A DNA stretch of 41,337 nucleotides from an uncultured Clostridia bacterium (GCA_947631265.1 CANRKQ010000004.1:1-41337), one strand, 5' to 3'. Shown: positions 8,035 through 16,167, counted from the stretch's first letter. Numbers and translations are program-made. Notes: a model not told the origin generated them from the letters alone.

Positions 8035-9699
8035 ATGAAAATAAAATGTATGTTGAAAAAAACGTTGTCAGTTTTATTAGCAGGCGCAATGTCTTTGACT
8101 GTTTTTACCGCCTGTGACGATAAAAAAGATAATGATAAAGACACATCTTCTGTAAAAGAGATGCTTTTAGATGTATTTGAAACGGCTACAAATTCAACAT
8201 CTTTATCGGGTGTGTTCTCAGGAAATGCCAATGCCGCATCAAAAACAGATATGTCTATTGAGTTCGGCAAGGGCATTACTGACGCTTTGGGTACTGAAGT
8301 TAAGCCCTTATCGCTTACTTCTGAAACAAAGCTGAAAGACAGTAAGGCAGGCACTGATATCTCTGTTTCCTATGGCGGAAATAGTCTTATTTCTTTGAAT
8401 GGAATATACGACAATGATTCAAAGGAGATGTACATAAAGGTTCCTGAGCTTTCTGATGCATATTTAAGTATATCTTCAAAGGATTTAGATGGACTTAAAG
8501 ATAATATTATATCAAGCGGAAAAGCTATCAGCGGTATAAAGAATCCGGCAGTATTTGATATAAAAAAACTTGCAGAGCTCAAGGTAACCGATTACGAGAA
8601 CCTTCTGAAAGATTATATCAAGACAGTTGCCGATTCTCTTCCCAAGGCAGGTAAGGAAGAGGATTACAGCGGTTCACTTAGCGATGTAGAATATAATTAC
8701 AAGTTAAAGACATACACTATCACTTATAATGATGCTAAAAATATCATTGAAAAGGTATTTGAAAAGCTCAAAAACGATGAAAAGATAAAAGAGCTTGCTG
8801 TGGGTATTTTAGGAAGTATCCTTGAAATTACAGATGACAGCTATGCTGCAAAGCTTGACGAGTTAAAGGAAAATTGTGTTAAAGAGTTATCTTCTGACTT
8901 AAATGAAGAGATAAGCCTAATATTTGATGGTGATAATCTTGTAGGAATTAAAGACAATGCAACATTGATGTGTATCGACAGAAAGGACGCGTATGTTTTA
9001 AGTTTAGAAAGCGAAACAGCTAATTATCTTTTCAAAGCTACAGAAACAGACGGTAAAATTAATTTGATATGCAATGCTGAAATTCCGGCAGTTAACGAAG
9101 ATACTCAGGACTTTTCACTTGAATTAAAGGCTGAGGGCTTAGAGGTTACCGACAAGGATAACGGATTTATAAGCGGCGATGCAGACATTGCTATTCAGGC
9201 TGATAACAATAATATAAAAATAGAAATGGGTAGCAAAGCTGAAGAAAAGAACTTAAGTTCTGAATTAAAGTTAAATGTCAACGATGTTGAATATATAAAA
9301 TTAACGTCAACAAGCGAAATTACAAGCTCTTCTGATATTTCAGATCCAAGCGGAACAATATATACATTAAGCCAGATAGAAGACTATCAGACATCTATGA
9401 AGCTTGATGAGTTGACGGCTAATTTCAAGAAAGTACTGGGAGATGATTTAACGTCTGCATTATCGTCAATTTTTTCATCAAAAGGCGGTGATGATGATTC
9501 TGATATATCATCTGACGATGTTTCTGTTAACGAGGACGATGAGAAAGGCGCAATAATGCTTGAAGATTACTATAATGAAGACGGTTCTTTCAATTATGAC
9601 AAGCTGAAAGAGGATTTAGGCGAAGAGGATTATAAGGCGTTTATGTCGCAGATCGATTTAGATGATTTTAAAGTAGACGCTGATGATATTGAGTTTTAA
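8035..9699 (+). CDS. Lipoprotein of unknown function, 554 aa
   Basis: I do not recognise this protein. The N terminus is a lysine-rich signal peptide (MKIKCMLKKTLSVLL) ending in a plausible lipobox FTAC, with C27 lipidated. The body (residues 40-460) is rich in Lys, Asp, Glu and Ser. It contains many short beta-like stretches, which would suit a two-lobed LolA/LppX-like or other beta-rich envelope fold, but this is only an impression. Residues 475-554 form a very acidic tail (GGDDDSDISSDDVSVNEDDE) ending in EDYYNEDGSFNYDKLKEDLGEEDYKAF-type helices. No catalytic motif is visible. The ATG at 8035 has GGAGG seven nt upstream and a consensus promoter. It is monocistronic. Confidence 0.85.
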   Translation: MKIKCMLKKTLSVLLAGAMSLTVFTACDDKKDNDKDTSSVKEMLLDVFETATNSTSLSGVFSGNANAASKTDMSIEFGKGITDALGTEVKPLSLTSETKLKDSKAGTDISVSYGGNSLISLNGIYDNDSKEMYIKVPELSDAYLSISSKDLDGLKDNIISSGKAISGIKNPAVFDIKKLAELKVTDYENLLKDYIKTVADSLPKAGKEEDYSGSLSDVEYNYKLKTYTITYNDAKNIIEKVFEKLKNDEKIKELAVGILGSILEITDDSYAAKLDELKENCVKELSSDLNEEISLIFDGDNLVGIKDNATLMCIDRKDAYVLSLESETANYLFKATETDGKINLICNAEIPAVNEDTQDFSLELKAEGLEVTDKDNGFISGDADIAIQADNNNIKIEMGSKAEEKNLSSELKLNVNDVEYIKLTSTSEITSSSDISDPSGTIYTLSQIEDYQTSMKLDELTANFKKVLGDDLTSALSSIFSSKGGDDDSDISSDDVSVNEDDEKGAIMLEDYYNEDGSFNYDKLKEDLGEEDYKAFMSQIDLDDFKVDADDIEF

Positions 9700-9721
9700 A
9701 ATTAATAGCATATCTGAAAAC

Positions 9722-9760
9722 AAAAGCCTGACAGGATACCAGTTACTGTCAGGCTTTTTA
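9722..9760. terminator. Bidirectional terminator between lipoprotein and rqcP
   Basis: AAAAGCCTGACAG / CTGTCAGGCTTTT, 13-bp stem with an A-run before and a T-run after, so it can work on both strands. It lies between the convergent lipoprotein gene and rqcP. Confidence 0.85.
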
Positions 9761-9781
9761 TATTATATAGTAATCCAAATG

Positions 9782-10024
9782 TTATTCAATTACTTTATAA
9801 TAATCAGAAACATCTTCTTTTTTTACAAAATCGCTTATGCTCGTGACTTTTACCTTTAAAGGCTTTTGTCCTATGTTTATTTCTATTATATCACCGACTT
9901 TAACATCATACGATGCGCGTGCAATTTTATTGTTAACGGATACCTTACCTGCGTCGCAGGCGTCATTGGCAACTGTGCGTCTTTTTATGATTCTGGTTAT
10001 TTTAAGGTATTTATCCAATCTCAT
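9782..10024 (-). CDS. rqcP: S4-domain RNA-binding protein RqcP (YabO family)
   Basis: Ribosome quality control factor in the YabO/RqcP family: it binds stalled 50S subunits and helps RqcH add alanine tails. It is 80 aa, nearly all S4 domain: MRLDKYLKITRIIKRRTVAND at the start and GKVSVNNKIARASYDVKVGDIIEI with the typical loop-strand pattern. It lies downstream of mazG and the HU gene on the same strand, as yabO does in Clostridia, but the HU terminator (10205-10240) separates them. yabP and yabQ, which normally follow, are missing. The 230-bp gap upstream contains a TATAAT-like -10 but no clear -35. Confidence 0.88.
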   Translation of the reverse strand: MRLDKYLKITRIIKRRTVANDACDAGKVSVNNKIARASYDVKVGDIIEINIGQKPLKVKVTSISDFVKKEDVSDYYKVIE

Positions 10025-10204
10025 AGCTAATCACCATTCCTTTTTGTATTTGTCAGGATTTTGTTTCTAAAGAGTTTATTTGTCACCGGTTTTTGTAAGT
10101 GGCGCGTAAATTGTTCTTGAATTTTATTTTGTCGGAATATTTTCGTTACGTTGTTTAAACATATATTATATACATATTCCCGGAAAAGAACAGGCTTATT
10201 CAAA

Positions 10205-10240
10205 ATCAAAATTAAAAAGCCTGCCAGTTATCTGACAGGC
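10205..10240 (-). terminator. Terminator of the HU gene
   Basis: On the - strand GCCTGTCAG pairs with CTGGCAGGC (9 bp, one G-U) around ATAA, followed by TTTTTAATTTT. Confidence 0.82.
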
Positions 10241-10253
10241 ATTTGTTTAATAA

Positions 10254-10529
10254 TTACTTAGCAACTGCATCTTTAAGAGCCTTGCCGGCTTTGAAAGCAG
10301 GAACCTTCTTTGCAGGAACATTGATTTTTTCCTTTGTCATAGGATTAATTGCAGTCTTAGCAGCTCTGTCACGAACCTCAAATGTACCAAATCCTACAAG
10401 AGAAATTTTTTCACCTTTCTTAAGCGATGTGGTAATAGCGTCAATAACTGTTGCCAATGCCTTTTCAGCATCTTTTTTTGAGTAGTCTCCCTTATCTGCG
10501 ATAAGGCTTACAAGCTCAGTCTTTGTCAT
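10254..10529 (-). CDS. hup: HU family DNA-binding protein
   Basis: Histone-like nucleoid protein of 91 aa, the typical size. Recognisable HU elements are MTKTELVSLIADKG at the N terminus, the central KKGEKISLVGFGTFEVRDRAA signature, and the DNA-binding arm with NPMTKEKINVPAKKVPAFKAGKAL. The start has AGGAGG ten nt upstream. It lies between mazG and rqcP, the standard clostridial position, and is followed by its own terminator. Confidence 0.96.
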   Translation of the reverse strand: MTKTELVSLIADKGDYSKKDAEKALATVIDAITTSLKKGEKISLVGFGTFEVRDRAAKTAINPMTKEKINVPAKKVPAFKAGKALKDAVAK

Positions 10530-10647
10530 TTTGAATTTCCTCCTAATATCATTTGGCTAAAGCAGCCGTAAATTTATTTTGCTTAACGAACTTTTTTCGG
10601 TTAAGCTTTTTGCAAAGAAATTTAATTTAAATTTCTTATAGCTTTAT

Positions 10648-11445
10648 TTATTTGTCTGCCTTTGCTTTGTTCCAATAATAATCTAGCTTTTCCGGTGATA
10701 GATCCTGCATTTTCTCTTTATTTGCAGAAACCATCTTCTCTACCTTTTCAAAGCGTAATATAAATTTTTCGTTTGCCTGCGTTAAAAGCTCTTCAGCATT
10801 CAGATCAAGCTTTCTAGCAACATTGACAGCAGAGAAAATGACATCACCGAGTTCCTCAGAAATAAGCGCTGTGTCGTCAGATTTAATAGCTTTGGATAAC
10901 TCATCAACCTCATCTTCAAGCGATTTAAACGCGCTGTTAGCGTCCTTAAAATCCAAATTTGCTCTTGACGCACGTTTACCTAACTTTCCTGCTCTTAATA
11001 GCGCAGGGAAGACCCTAGGTACGCTTTTTAATGTATCGGCAAATGTTTTTTGTCCCTTTGTGTCTTTTTTAATGCTGTCCCAGTTTTTCAAAACTTCATC
11101 TGAGCTTTCAACAGTAACCTCACCAAAAACGTGAGGATGGCGAATTATAAGTTTCTTACAGATGTCATCAGCTACGTCTGAAAAATCAAACGAATTTTTC
11201 TCCGTTTCAATCTGAGAGTGAAATACAACCTGCAAAAGAACATCGCCTAGCTCTTCTCTGAGCATATCTTCGCTGTCAAAGTCTATAGCCTCTATCACTT
11301 CATAGACCTCTTCAAGAAAATCCATACGAATAGATTTATGAGTTTGCTCCTTATCCCAAGGACAGCCGTTTTCACTTCTGAGAAGTCTCACGATTTCAAT
11401 TAGGTCGTCAATGTTATATCTTTCTTTAAAATTGAAATTGACCAT
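10648..11445 (-). CDS. mazG: Nucleoside triphosphate pyrophosphohydrolase MazG
   Basis: Hydrolyses NTPs to NMP and PPi and is thought to limit non-canonical nucleotides and to affect ppGpp levels. It is 265 aa with two MazG domains. The first is near residues 20-110, with NGCPWDKEQTHKSIRMDFLEE and EELGDVLLQVVFHSQ carrying the metal-binding EExxE...ExxD pattern. The second, near 165-245, has LEDEVDELSKAIKSDD and EELGDVIFSAVNVAR. The first half has the longer intact motif. This form lacks the N-terminal methyltransferase-like domain of Bacillus YabN. A 230-bp AT-rich gap separates it from the SpoVB-like gene; I see no regulatory site there. Confidence 0.94.
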   Translation of the reverse strand: MVNFNFKERYNIDDLIEIVRLLRSENGCPWDKEQTHKSIRMDFLEEVYEVIEAIDFDSEDMLREELGDVLLQVVFHSQIETEKNSFDFSDVADDICKKLIIRHPHVFGEVTVESSDEVLKNWDSIKKDTKGQKTFADTLKSVPRVFPALLRAGKLGKRASRANLDFKDANSAFKSLEDEVDELSKAIKSDDTALISEELGDVIFSAVNVARKLDLNAEELLTQANEKFILRFEKVEKMVSANKEKMQDLSPEKLDYYWNKAKADK

Positions 11446-11675
11446 GCGTAAAACAACTCCGAAATTTGTTTAAAAATTTGCAAAACATTATATATTGCTT
11501 TTGTCATAATTAATTATTTTGCAGATACAACATTAATTATAAAATTAAATAAATTAAATCGCCCATTGCTGATAAAAAATGCAATAAACCTCATCAAACC
11601 TATTGAAACTGGGATTTGCATAATTTACATTACTTAATAATAATACCCTAATTTGTCTTTAATTTCAAGAGCTTT

Positions 11676-13370
11676 TTAAATATTTGTATTAGAAAATAGG
11701 CTTTTTATAGTATTTTTGTTGAAAACCGACAATAAACACATAAATAAAATGTACATAATGCTACCAAAAACTATGGAAATTAATAGAGAAATGATCTGAT
11801 TTTGATGTTCGTTGACAATAATAAAGCTTAACAATATAACAATTGTTGATAAAATTCCTGCAAACAGCGGTTTAATTACTGTAGTAATAAAATCAATTTT
11901 AACTTCTGTGTACTTTACAAAAGAACGAACTGCACATATACCAATAAACATATAGCTGACGCTTGTTGATATTGCAGCGCCGTTTATATTAAGTCTTTCA
12001 ACGCTTATTAGGATTATATTCAGTATTAGCTTTATTACCAGACCTCCCGTTAGAATTTTAAGTGGTGCTTTTACGTTACCTACGGCCTGTAGCAGCGAGA
12101 ACATTGTAACCGTTATTGATATAAAAATCATACCTACGCAAAGGTACATCAGAGGCTGAACAGTTATAGAAACCTCCAGAGGTCTTGTGCTGAAAAATAG
12201 AGATAATACAGGCTTACTAAGAATTATAAGCCCTAGCGAACAGGGCATTGCAATAAAGTTGGTAGAGAAAAGAGCTGCATTTACGCTTTTAGTAAGCGCT
12301 GTCATATTTTTTTTAGAATAGCAGGTAGCTACGTTAGCAAAAGAGCTTTTTCCGAAAATGCTTGTCAATGACGGAATTAAACCGAATATTGTCAAAGCAA
12401 GTCCAACAAAAGAACCGTAAACAAAGCTTGGAATGTCATTTTTGTCAATCTGGCTGCCAATAATTTTAAATAAGCCTATATTGCTGTTTTTATCTAAAAG
12501 CCTTTTAATAAGAGTCGGTATTGTTGCGAGGTCAATCATTGAGATTATTGTTGTTATTACCGAGCTTATTGCAATCGGAAATGCCAGAGATAATACTGAC
12601 TTGAATATGGTTCTCATTCTGTCTGTTACAACGTCGCTTGCTATCATTTTTTTTGTAATTCCGTCACCGTATATTCTTGAGCGCAGTGCGCAGTATATTG
12701 CCGCAATAAGAGTTGATAGGGTAACTCCGAACAGCGAAAATGCAGATATGTATGGGGTAGCGGCGCTTAGAATATCTTCAGGATTTTTTACAGCCTGCCC
12801 GAATACCGTGCCGTTTTTCAAAAAACTACGATTGGCTATAAAAATTGCAAGATATGCTCCGCCCAGACCAAGCACAACTCTTAGTATGGATTCTATTATT
12901 TCTGAAACCGCAGTAGGAATCATATTCCTCAGACCCTCGTAATAGCCTCTGTATACTGACATAATGCTGCCCACGAGAATACTGGGAGCAATCGCTATGA
13001 CGCACAAATAAGCCTTGCTGTCGCCTGAAATGTATTTAGAAATAGGATATGAGAGAAAAATCATCAGAAGAGACGCTAATAACGAAATAAAAGAAAATCC
13101 TATCAGTGATACGTGCTTTATTCGTCTTATGTTTTTATATCGTTCAAAAGCGTAGCTTTCGGCTACAACCATCGACATTGCTGACGGTATACCGCTTGCT
13201 GCAATGGCATACAGGGGCATAAAAACTGTATAGGCTGATGAGTAATATCCCATACCGGTTCCGCCTAATATGTTGGTAAGGGGAATCCTGTAAATCATTC
13301 CCAAAGCCTTTGTAATTAACATAGTTATTCCGAGAATAAACGAACCCATTAAAAAACCTTGTTTTTTCAA
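11676..13370 (-). CDS. SpoVB/YabM-like polysaccharide flippase (MOP superfamily)
   Basis: Polytopic membrane protein of 564 aa with about 14 hydrophobic segments, of the oligosaccharidyl-lipid/polysaccharide transporter family (SpoVB, YabM, MurJ-like). The N terminus KKQGFLMGSFILGITMLITKALGMIYRIPL and GTGMGYYSSAYTVF fit SpoVB-type flippases that translocate lipid-linked peptidoglycan precursors. The start codon is TTG (13370-13368 on the - strand), supported by AAGGAG seven nt upstream. spmB lies 86 bp upstream on the same strand. The position next to mazG, HU and rqcP matches yabM; the exact paralogue (SpoVB versus YabM) is not resolved. Confidence 0.85.
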   Translation of the reverse strand: MKKQGFLMGSFILGITMLITKALGMIYRIPLTNILGGTGMGYYSSAYTVFMPLYAIAASGIPSAMSMVVAESYAFERYKNIRRIKHVSLIGFSFISLLASLLMIFLSYPISKYISGDSKAYLCVIAIAPSILVGSIMSVYRGYYEGLRNMIPTAVSEIIESILRVVLGLGGAYLAIFIANRSFLKNGTVFGQAVKNPEDILSAATPYISAFSLFGVTLSTLIAAIYCALRSRIYGDGITKKMIASDVVTDRMRTIFKSVLSLAFPIAISSVITTIISMIDLATIPTLIKRLLDKNSNIGLFKIIGSQIDKNDIPSFVYGSFVGLALTIFGLIPSLTSIFGKSSFANVATCYSKKNMTALTKSVNAALFSTNFIAMPCSLGLIILSKPVLSLFFSTRPLEVSITVQPLMYLCVGMIFISITVTMFSLLQAVGNVKAPLKILTGGLVIKLILNIILISVERLNINGAAISTSVSYMFIGICAVRSFVKYTEVKIDFITTVIKPLFAGILSTIVILLSFIIVNEHQNQIISLLISIVFGSIMYILFMCLLSVFNKNTIKSLFSNTNI

Positions 13371-13456
13371 TTAAATTCTCCTTTGACAATTAGCATAAAT
13401 GTTAAGCAATTATTAAAAACCGTAGTAATTGACTTTAAATTCTTGTATTTTTTTGA

Positions 13457-13996
13457 CTAATGGTATATAATACTAACAGTAAGAGAACTCATAATGAAAC
13501 CTACTAAATCTGCAAACAGACAATAAAATACTATTTTCTTCGTAGGCTTAATTTTGCAGGCGGCATAATATACTGACAGCGTGTAAAAGGTAGTTTCTGT
13601 CGAGCCCATTAAAACGCTTGCCACACGTCCGGCAAACCCGTCGGGGGAGTTTTCTGATAGTATTGAATCAAACATACTCAATGCGCCGCTTCCCGAAAGA
13701 GGACGTAATATAGCAAGCGGAATACATTCATCTGGAAAACCGAGAAATGAAGTGATTGGCGATATTAGCTTTGTTAACAGGTCAATTCCGCCTGATGAAC
13801 TGAACATTCCGATGGAGACCATCAGCAATAAAACCGATGGAAAGATTTCTACAGATGTTTTAAGATTGCTTATTGCACCCTTTATAAAGGAATCTATAAC
13901 GTTTACTTTTTTAATGTATCCGTAGACTAATATAAAGACTATAATTAACGGAAGTATTATATCAGAGAATTTTAATCCCGAAATAAAATCACTCAT
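13457..13996 (-). CDS. spmB: Spore maturation protein B
   Basis: Integral membrane protein of the nucleoside-recognition/Gate domain family (179 aa); in Bacillus, SpmA and SpmB together affect spore core dehydration and heat resistance. Visible features: DFISGLKFSDIILPLIIVFILVYGYIKKVNVIDSFIKGA at the N terminus, the LIRPLSGSGAL-like stretch (LAILRPLSGSGALSMF) and the MGSTETTFYTLSVYYAA motif. Its start overlaps the end of spmA by 8 bp, so the two are translationally coupled. Confidence 0.93.
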   Translation of the reverse strand: MSDFISGLKFSDIILPLIIVFILVYGYIKKVNVIDSFIKGAISNLKTSVEIFPSVLLLMVSIGMFSSSGGIDLLTKLISPITSFLGFPDECIPLAILRPLSGSGALSMFDSILSENSPDGFAGRVASVLMGSTETTFYTLSVYYAACKIKPTKKIVFYCLFADLVGFIMSSLTVSIIYH

Positions 13997-14579
13997 TTGT
14001 TTTTCTCTTTCTGTTTTTCCACGTTATTTTTATGAGAACAACAGCACAGAAAAGCGATACAAAGGAAGAGATCAGTACAGCGGGAAGAATATCCATAGGA
14101 TTTTTTGAACCGTGTGAAAACCTTAGTGCGGCGATCGTAGACGGTATAAGCTGTATTGACGCCGTATTAAGAAGAGTAAATAAGGCTATATTTTCAGACG
14201 GATAAGCTTTAACATTGTCCTCAATTTTTAATTCTTTCATAGCCTCAATACCAAGGGGAGTGGCGGCGTTTCCCAAACCCAGCAGGTTTGCTGTTACGTT
14301 CATTGTGATTGCTCTGTATGCTTTTGAGTTGAGATTTAATTTTGAAAATATTAATTTCAACACAGGTTTTAGAACAGAGGATATTTTTTCATCAAGCTTT
14401 GATTCCCTTACAATATTCATAAGTCCGCCCCAAAGCGCCATAGTACCTGCAATTGATAGAAGAAACTGTATAGATTTATCACAGTTATCCATAACAGAAT
14501 ATGTAATATTGTTTAAACTATTATTATATAATCCCATAATTATGGATATTATAGTAATGATTACTATAATTGTAGACAT
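13989..14579 (-). CDS. spmA: Spore maturation protein A
   Basis: Partner of SpmB (196 aa, multi-pass, Gate-like domain). Recognisable stretches: LSIAGTMALWGGLMNIVRES, the MNVTANLLGLGNAATPLGIEAMKEL family signature and TLLNTASIQLIPSTIAALR. The start has GAGGGG about eleven nt upstream. It diverges from the abrB-like gene across a 270-bp region. The upstream TTGTCA overlaps the abrB -35 on the other strand, but no well-spaced -10 was found. Confidence 0.93.
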   Translation of the reverse strand: MSTIIVIITIISIIMGLYNNSLNNITYSVMDNCDKSIQFLLSIAGTMALWGGLMNIVRESKLDEKISSVLKPVLKLIFSKLNLNSKAYRAITMNVTANLLGLGNAATPLGIEAMKELKIEDNVKAYPSENIALFTLLNTASIQLIPSTIAALRFSHGSKNPMDILPAVLISSFVSLFCAVVLIKITWKNRKRKTNE

Positions 14580-14625
14580 AAAATGTACCCCTCGTTAATA
14601 GTTATAATCATTTTTATAATCTTGC

Positions 14626-14653
14626 TTGACAAAAATTTGTATTATGGTAAAAT
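14626..14653 (+). promoter_or_regulatory. Promoter of the abrB-like gene
   Basis: TTGACA (14626-14631), a 16-bp spacer ending in TGG (extended -10) and TAAAAT (14648-14653). The start would be near 14660, leaving an untranslated leader of about 190 nt. Confidence 0.72.
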
Positions 14654-14659
14654 TAAATA

Positions 14660-14849
14660 TAGGTTAAATAAAATATAAAAGACATATGTTACTGCCTCTG
14701 GGCTGGCTCTGATTAGTCTTTCAGCGGGGGAGAGATCCTTAACTGAAATCTTTGAACTGGGTCGTTGTTAGTTTGTTAAATAACGGGGCGACGCCCCTTA
14801 TTATAGATAGTTTGGATGTTATTATTTTGAATTTAGGAGGAAAGAACAA
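14660..14849 (+). ncRNA. Structured leader RNA of unknown class
   Basis: About 190 nt between promoter and abrB start, more GC-rich than the surroundings in its middle part (14691-14800). TTTCAG (14719-14724) pairs with CTGAAA (14743-14748); nested inside, GGGGA and TCCTT flank a GAGA (GNRA-type) loop. A second hairpin, GGGGC-GAC-GCCCC (14785-14797), precedes TTATTAT and may act as a weak terminator or attenuator. CTGGG...TTAG occurs twice (from 14698 and 14757). It could be a riboswitch-like leader or a small RNA with readthrough. I cannot match it to a class I know. Confidence 0.5.
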
Positions 14850-15089
14850 ATGAAATCAACCGGAATTGTAAGGCCACTTGATGAGCTTGGAAGGATTGTA
14901 ATTCCAATTGAACTGAGAAGGACATATGACATTGGTCCTAAGGATGCACTGGAGATTTATGTTGACGGTGATAAGATCATTCTTAAGAAGTTCCAGCGTT
15001 CATGTACTTTTTGCGGTAACAAGGATGGAGTTGCAGAATTCAAAGGCAAATTTGTTTGTGCCGACTGCGTCAAAGAGCTGACAAAATAA
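14850..15089 (+). CDS. AbrB family transition-state regulator with zinc-ribbon tail
   Basis: DNA-binding regulator of 79 aa. Residues 1-50 are a clear AbrB/SpoVT swapped-hairpin domain (TGIVRPLDELGRIVIPIELRR, KDALEIYVDGDKIILKK). The C-terminal half differs from Bacillus AbrB: it carries CTFCGNKD ... FVCADC, two CxxC pairs spaced for one zinc, in place of the AbrB multimerisation region. The start has AGGAGG nine nt upstream. AbrB proteins repress post-exponential genes before sporulation. Its position beside spmA/spmB and the spoVB-mazG cluster mirrors spoVT in Bacillus, but the protein is too short to be SpoVT. Confidence 0.9.
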   Translation: MKSTGIVRPLDELGRIVIPIELRRTYDIGPKDALEIYVDGDKIILKKFQRSCTFCGNKDGVAEFKGKFVCADCVKELTK

Positions 15090-15107
15090 TAAAGACATAA
15101 TTTTAAG

Positions 15108-15160
15108 AAGAGATAGCTTTTACTAGGGATTACCTTTCAGTATAAGCTGTCTCTTTTTAT
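15108..15160 (+). terminator. Terminator of the abrB-like gene
   Basis: AAGAGATAGCTT pairs with AAGCTGTCTCTT (12 bp, one G-U) around a 24-nt loop, followed by TTTATTTTATT. Confidence 0.75.
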
Positions 15161-15265
15161 TTTATTACCTGTTTTTATTCTTTAGAACATAATAAACATA
15201 TTAGTTGAATTAGCGTAAAGTCTCTTAGAATTTTAATTAAAAGTATTAGGTCTGGCTTTTTTTTA

Positions 15266-15300
15266 ATTCAAAAAGCCCCTCAGAAATTTCTGAGGGGCTT
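15266..15300 (-). terminator. Terminator of the GH25-like gene
   Basis: Perfect 28-nt palindrome AAGCCCCTCAGAAA|TTTCTGAGGGGCTT (15273-15300), followed on the - strand by TTTTGAATTAAAAAAAA. It starts four bases after the stop codon. Confidence 0.82.
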
Positions 15301-15303
15301 GCT

Positions 15304-16167
15304 TTATCTGTACTGAAGTTTTATAAAATCCTGTTTAGAGCCGTTAAATGCGCTCAAATTAATATAGTTGCTTGAGTTTGAAATACCATTAAGCTTTCCT
15401 CTTGGACTATAGCACCAAAGGCTCCAGCTAATTGAATCCGGCTTTGAGAACAGGTCTACAATCCAAAGCTTAAAGCCTGAAAAGTCATCTTGCAGATAAT
15501 CCTTATAGAATTTATCTCCCGTTATTATGATTGGATTAACGCCGTATTCACCTTTGACGGCTTTGCAGAATTTTTTTAGCTCTCTTACAACGGTATCTTT
15601 ATCGGGCGAGTATGCCAAAGACAATCCGTTTTTTGTTACCTCAACTGCGGGATACAGTCTGTATCCGCTGTTTGCAATTTTTCCTACTGTTTTTATAAAG
15701 TTTTCAGCCTGAGTTTTACCGTCATCGTAAAATGAAAACTTGTGATAGGCGCCGGTTTTGACTGTGCTGTCTTTTGAATTATCCCACGATGCTTTGAACT
15801 GCTCATCTACAAGACTTTCTCCCTCGCTTGCCCTAAGGTATGCAAAGGAGATGTTCTCCATCTCAAGCGCATTGAAGTTAATTACTCCCTGAAGTGCCGA
15901 AACTGTTATGCCCTGAACAGGATACTCCTTTCGGGTAGGGGAGTTGAACCAAATTTTTCCTGTATAGAGAAGTACTGATAAATCGATTACAATAGCGGCA
16001 ATTCCTAATGTAATAAGCCATAATACTAATCTTTTTCGCTTTTTGCGTTTGTTTCTTTTTTTATATGACCTCTTATCGGAATCATAGTCAAAGTCTGAAT
16101 CGTCATAATAATCAGGCTCATAATTATCATCGTAATAATTTTCTGAATAATTCAAAGTGTTTTTCAT
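15304..16167 (-). CDS. Membrane-anchored GH25-like protein, probably catalytically degenerate
   Basis: 287 aa. Residues 1-46 are an unusual cytoplasmic tail, first acidic and Tyr/Asp-rich, then strongly basic (KKRNKRKKRKR). One transmembrane segment (about 47-70) follows and an extracytoplasmic domain begins near 85. That domain follows the GH25 lysozyme (muramidase) fold: QGITVSALQGVINFNAL, AYLRASEGES, VKTGAYHKFSFYDDGKTQAENF, YPAVEV. In active GH25 enzymes the first strand reads GIDVSxWQG and the catalytic pair is DxE. Here the first Asp is Thr (T88), Trp is Leu, and DxE is AVE (A174, E176 kept). Loss of the acidic residues suggests a non-hydrolytic peptidoglycan-binding role. It lies 63 bp downstream of rpoD and may be cotranscribed. 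Confidence 0.78.
   Translation of the reverse strand: MKNTLNYSENYYDDNYEPDYYDDSDFDYDSDKRSYKKRNKRKKRKRLVLWLITLGIAAIVIDLSVLLYTGKIWFNSPTRKEYPVQGITVSALQGVINFNALEMENISFAYLRASEGESLVDEQFKASWDNSKDSTVKTGAYHKFSFYDDGKTQAENFIKTVGKIANSGYRLYPAVEVTKNGLSLAYSPDKDTVVRELKKFCKAVKGEYGVNPIIITGDKFYKDYLQDDFSGFKLWIVDLFSKPDSISWSLWCYSPRGKLNGISNSSNYINLSAFNGSKQDFIKLQYR

Noticed and set aside
10027-10209. 60-aa - strand ORF between the HU gene and rqcP
   Set aside because: It starts right after the HU terminator with no ribosome binding site, has an odd composition and no recognisable features; probably leader DNA of rqcP.
12433-12942. 169-aa + strand ORF opposite the SpoVB-like gene
   Set aside because: Shadow of a membrane protein gene; no ribosome binding site or known motifs.
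14690-14775. TPP riboswitch-like string (CTTTGAACTGG) in the abrB leader
   Set aside because: The conserved CTGAGA and the CCTGATCTGG...CCAGCGTAGGGA segments of TPP riboswitches are missing, and the gene is not a thiamine gene.
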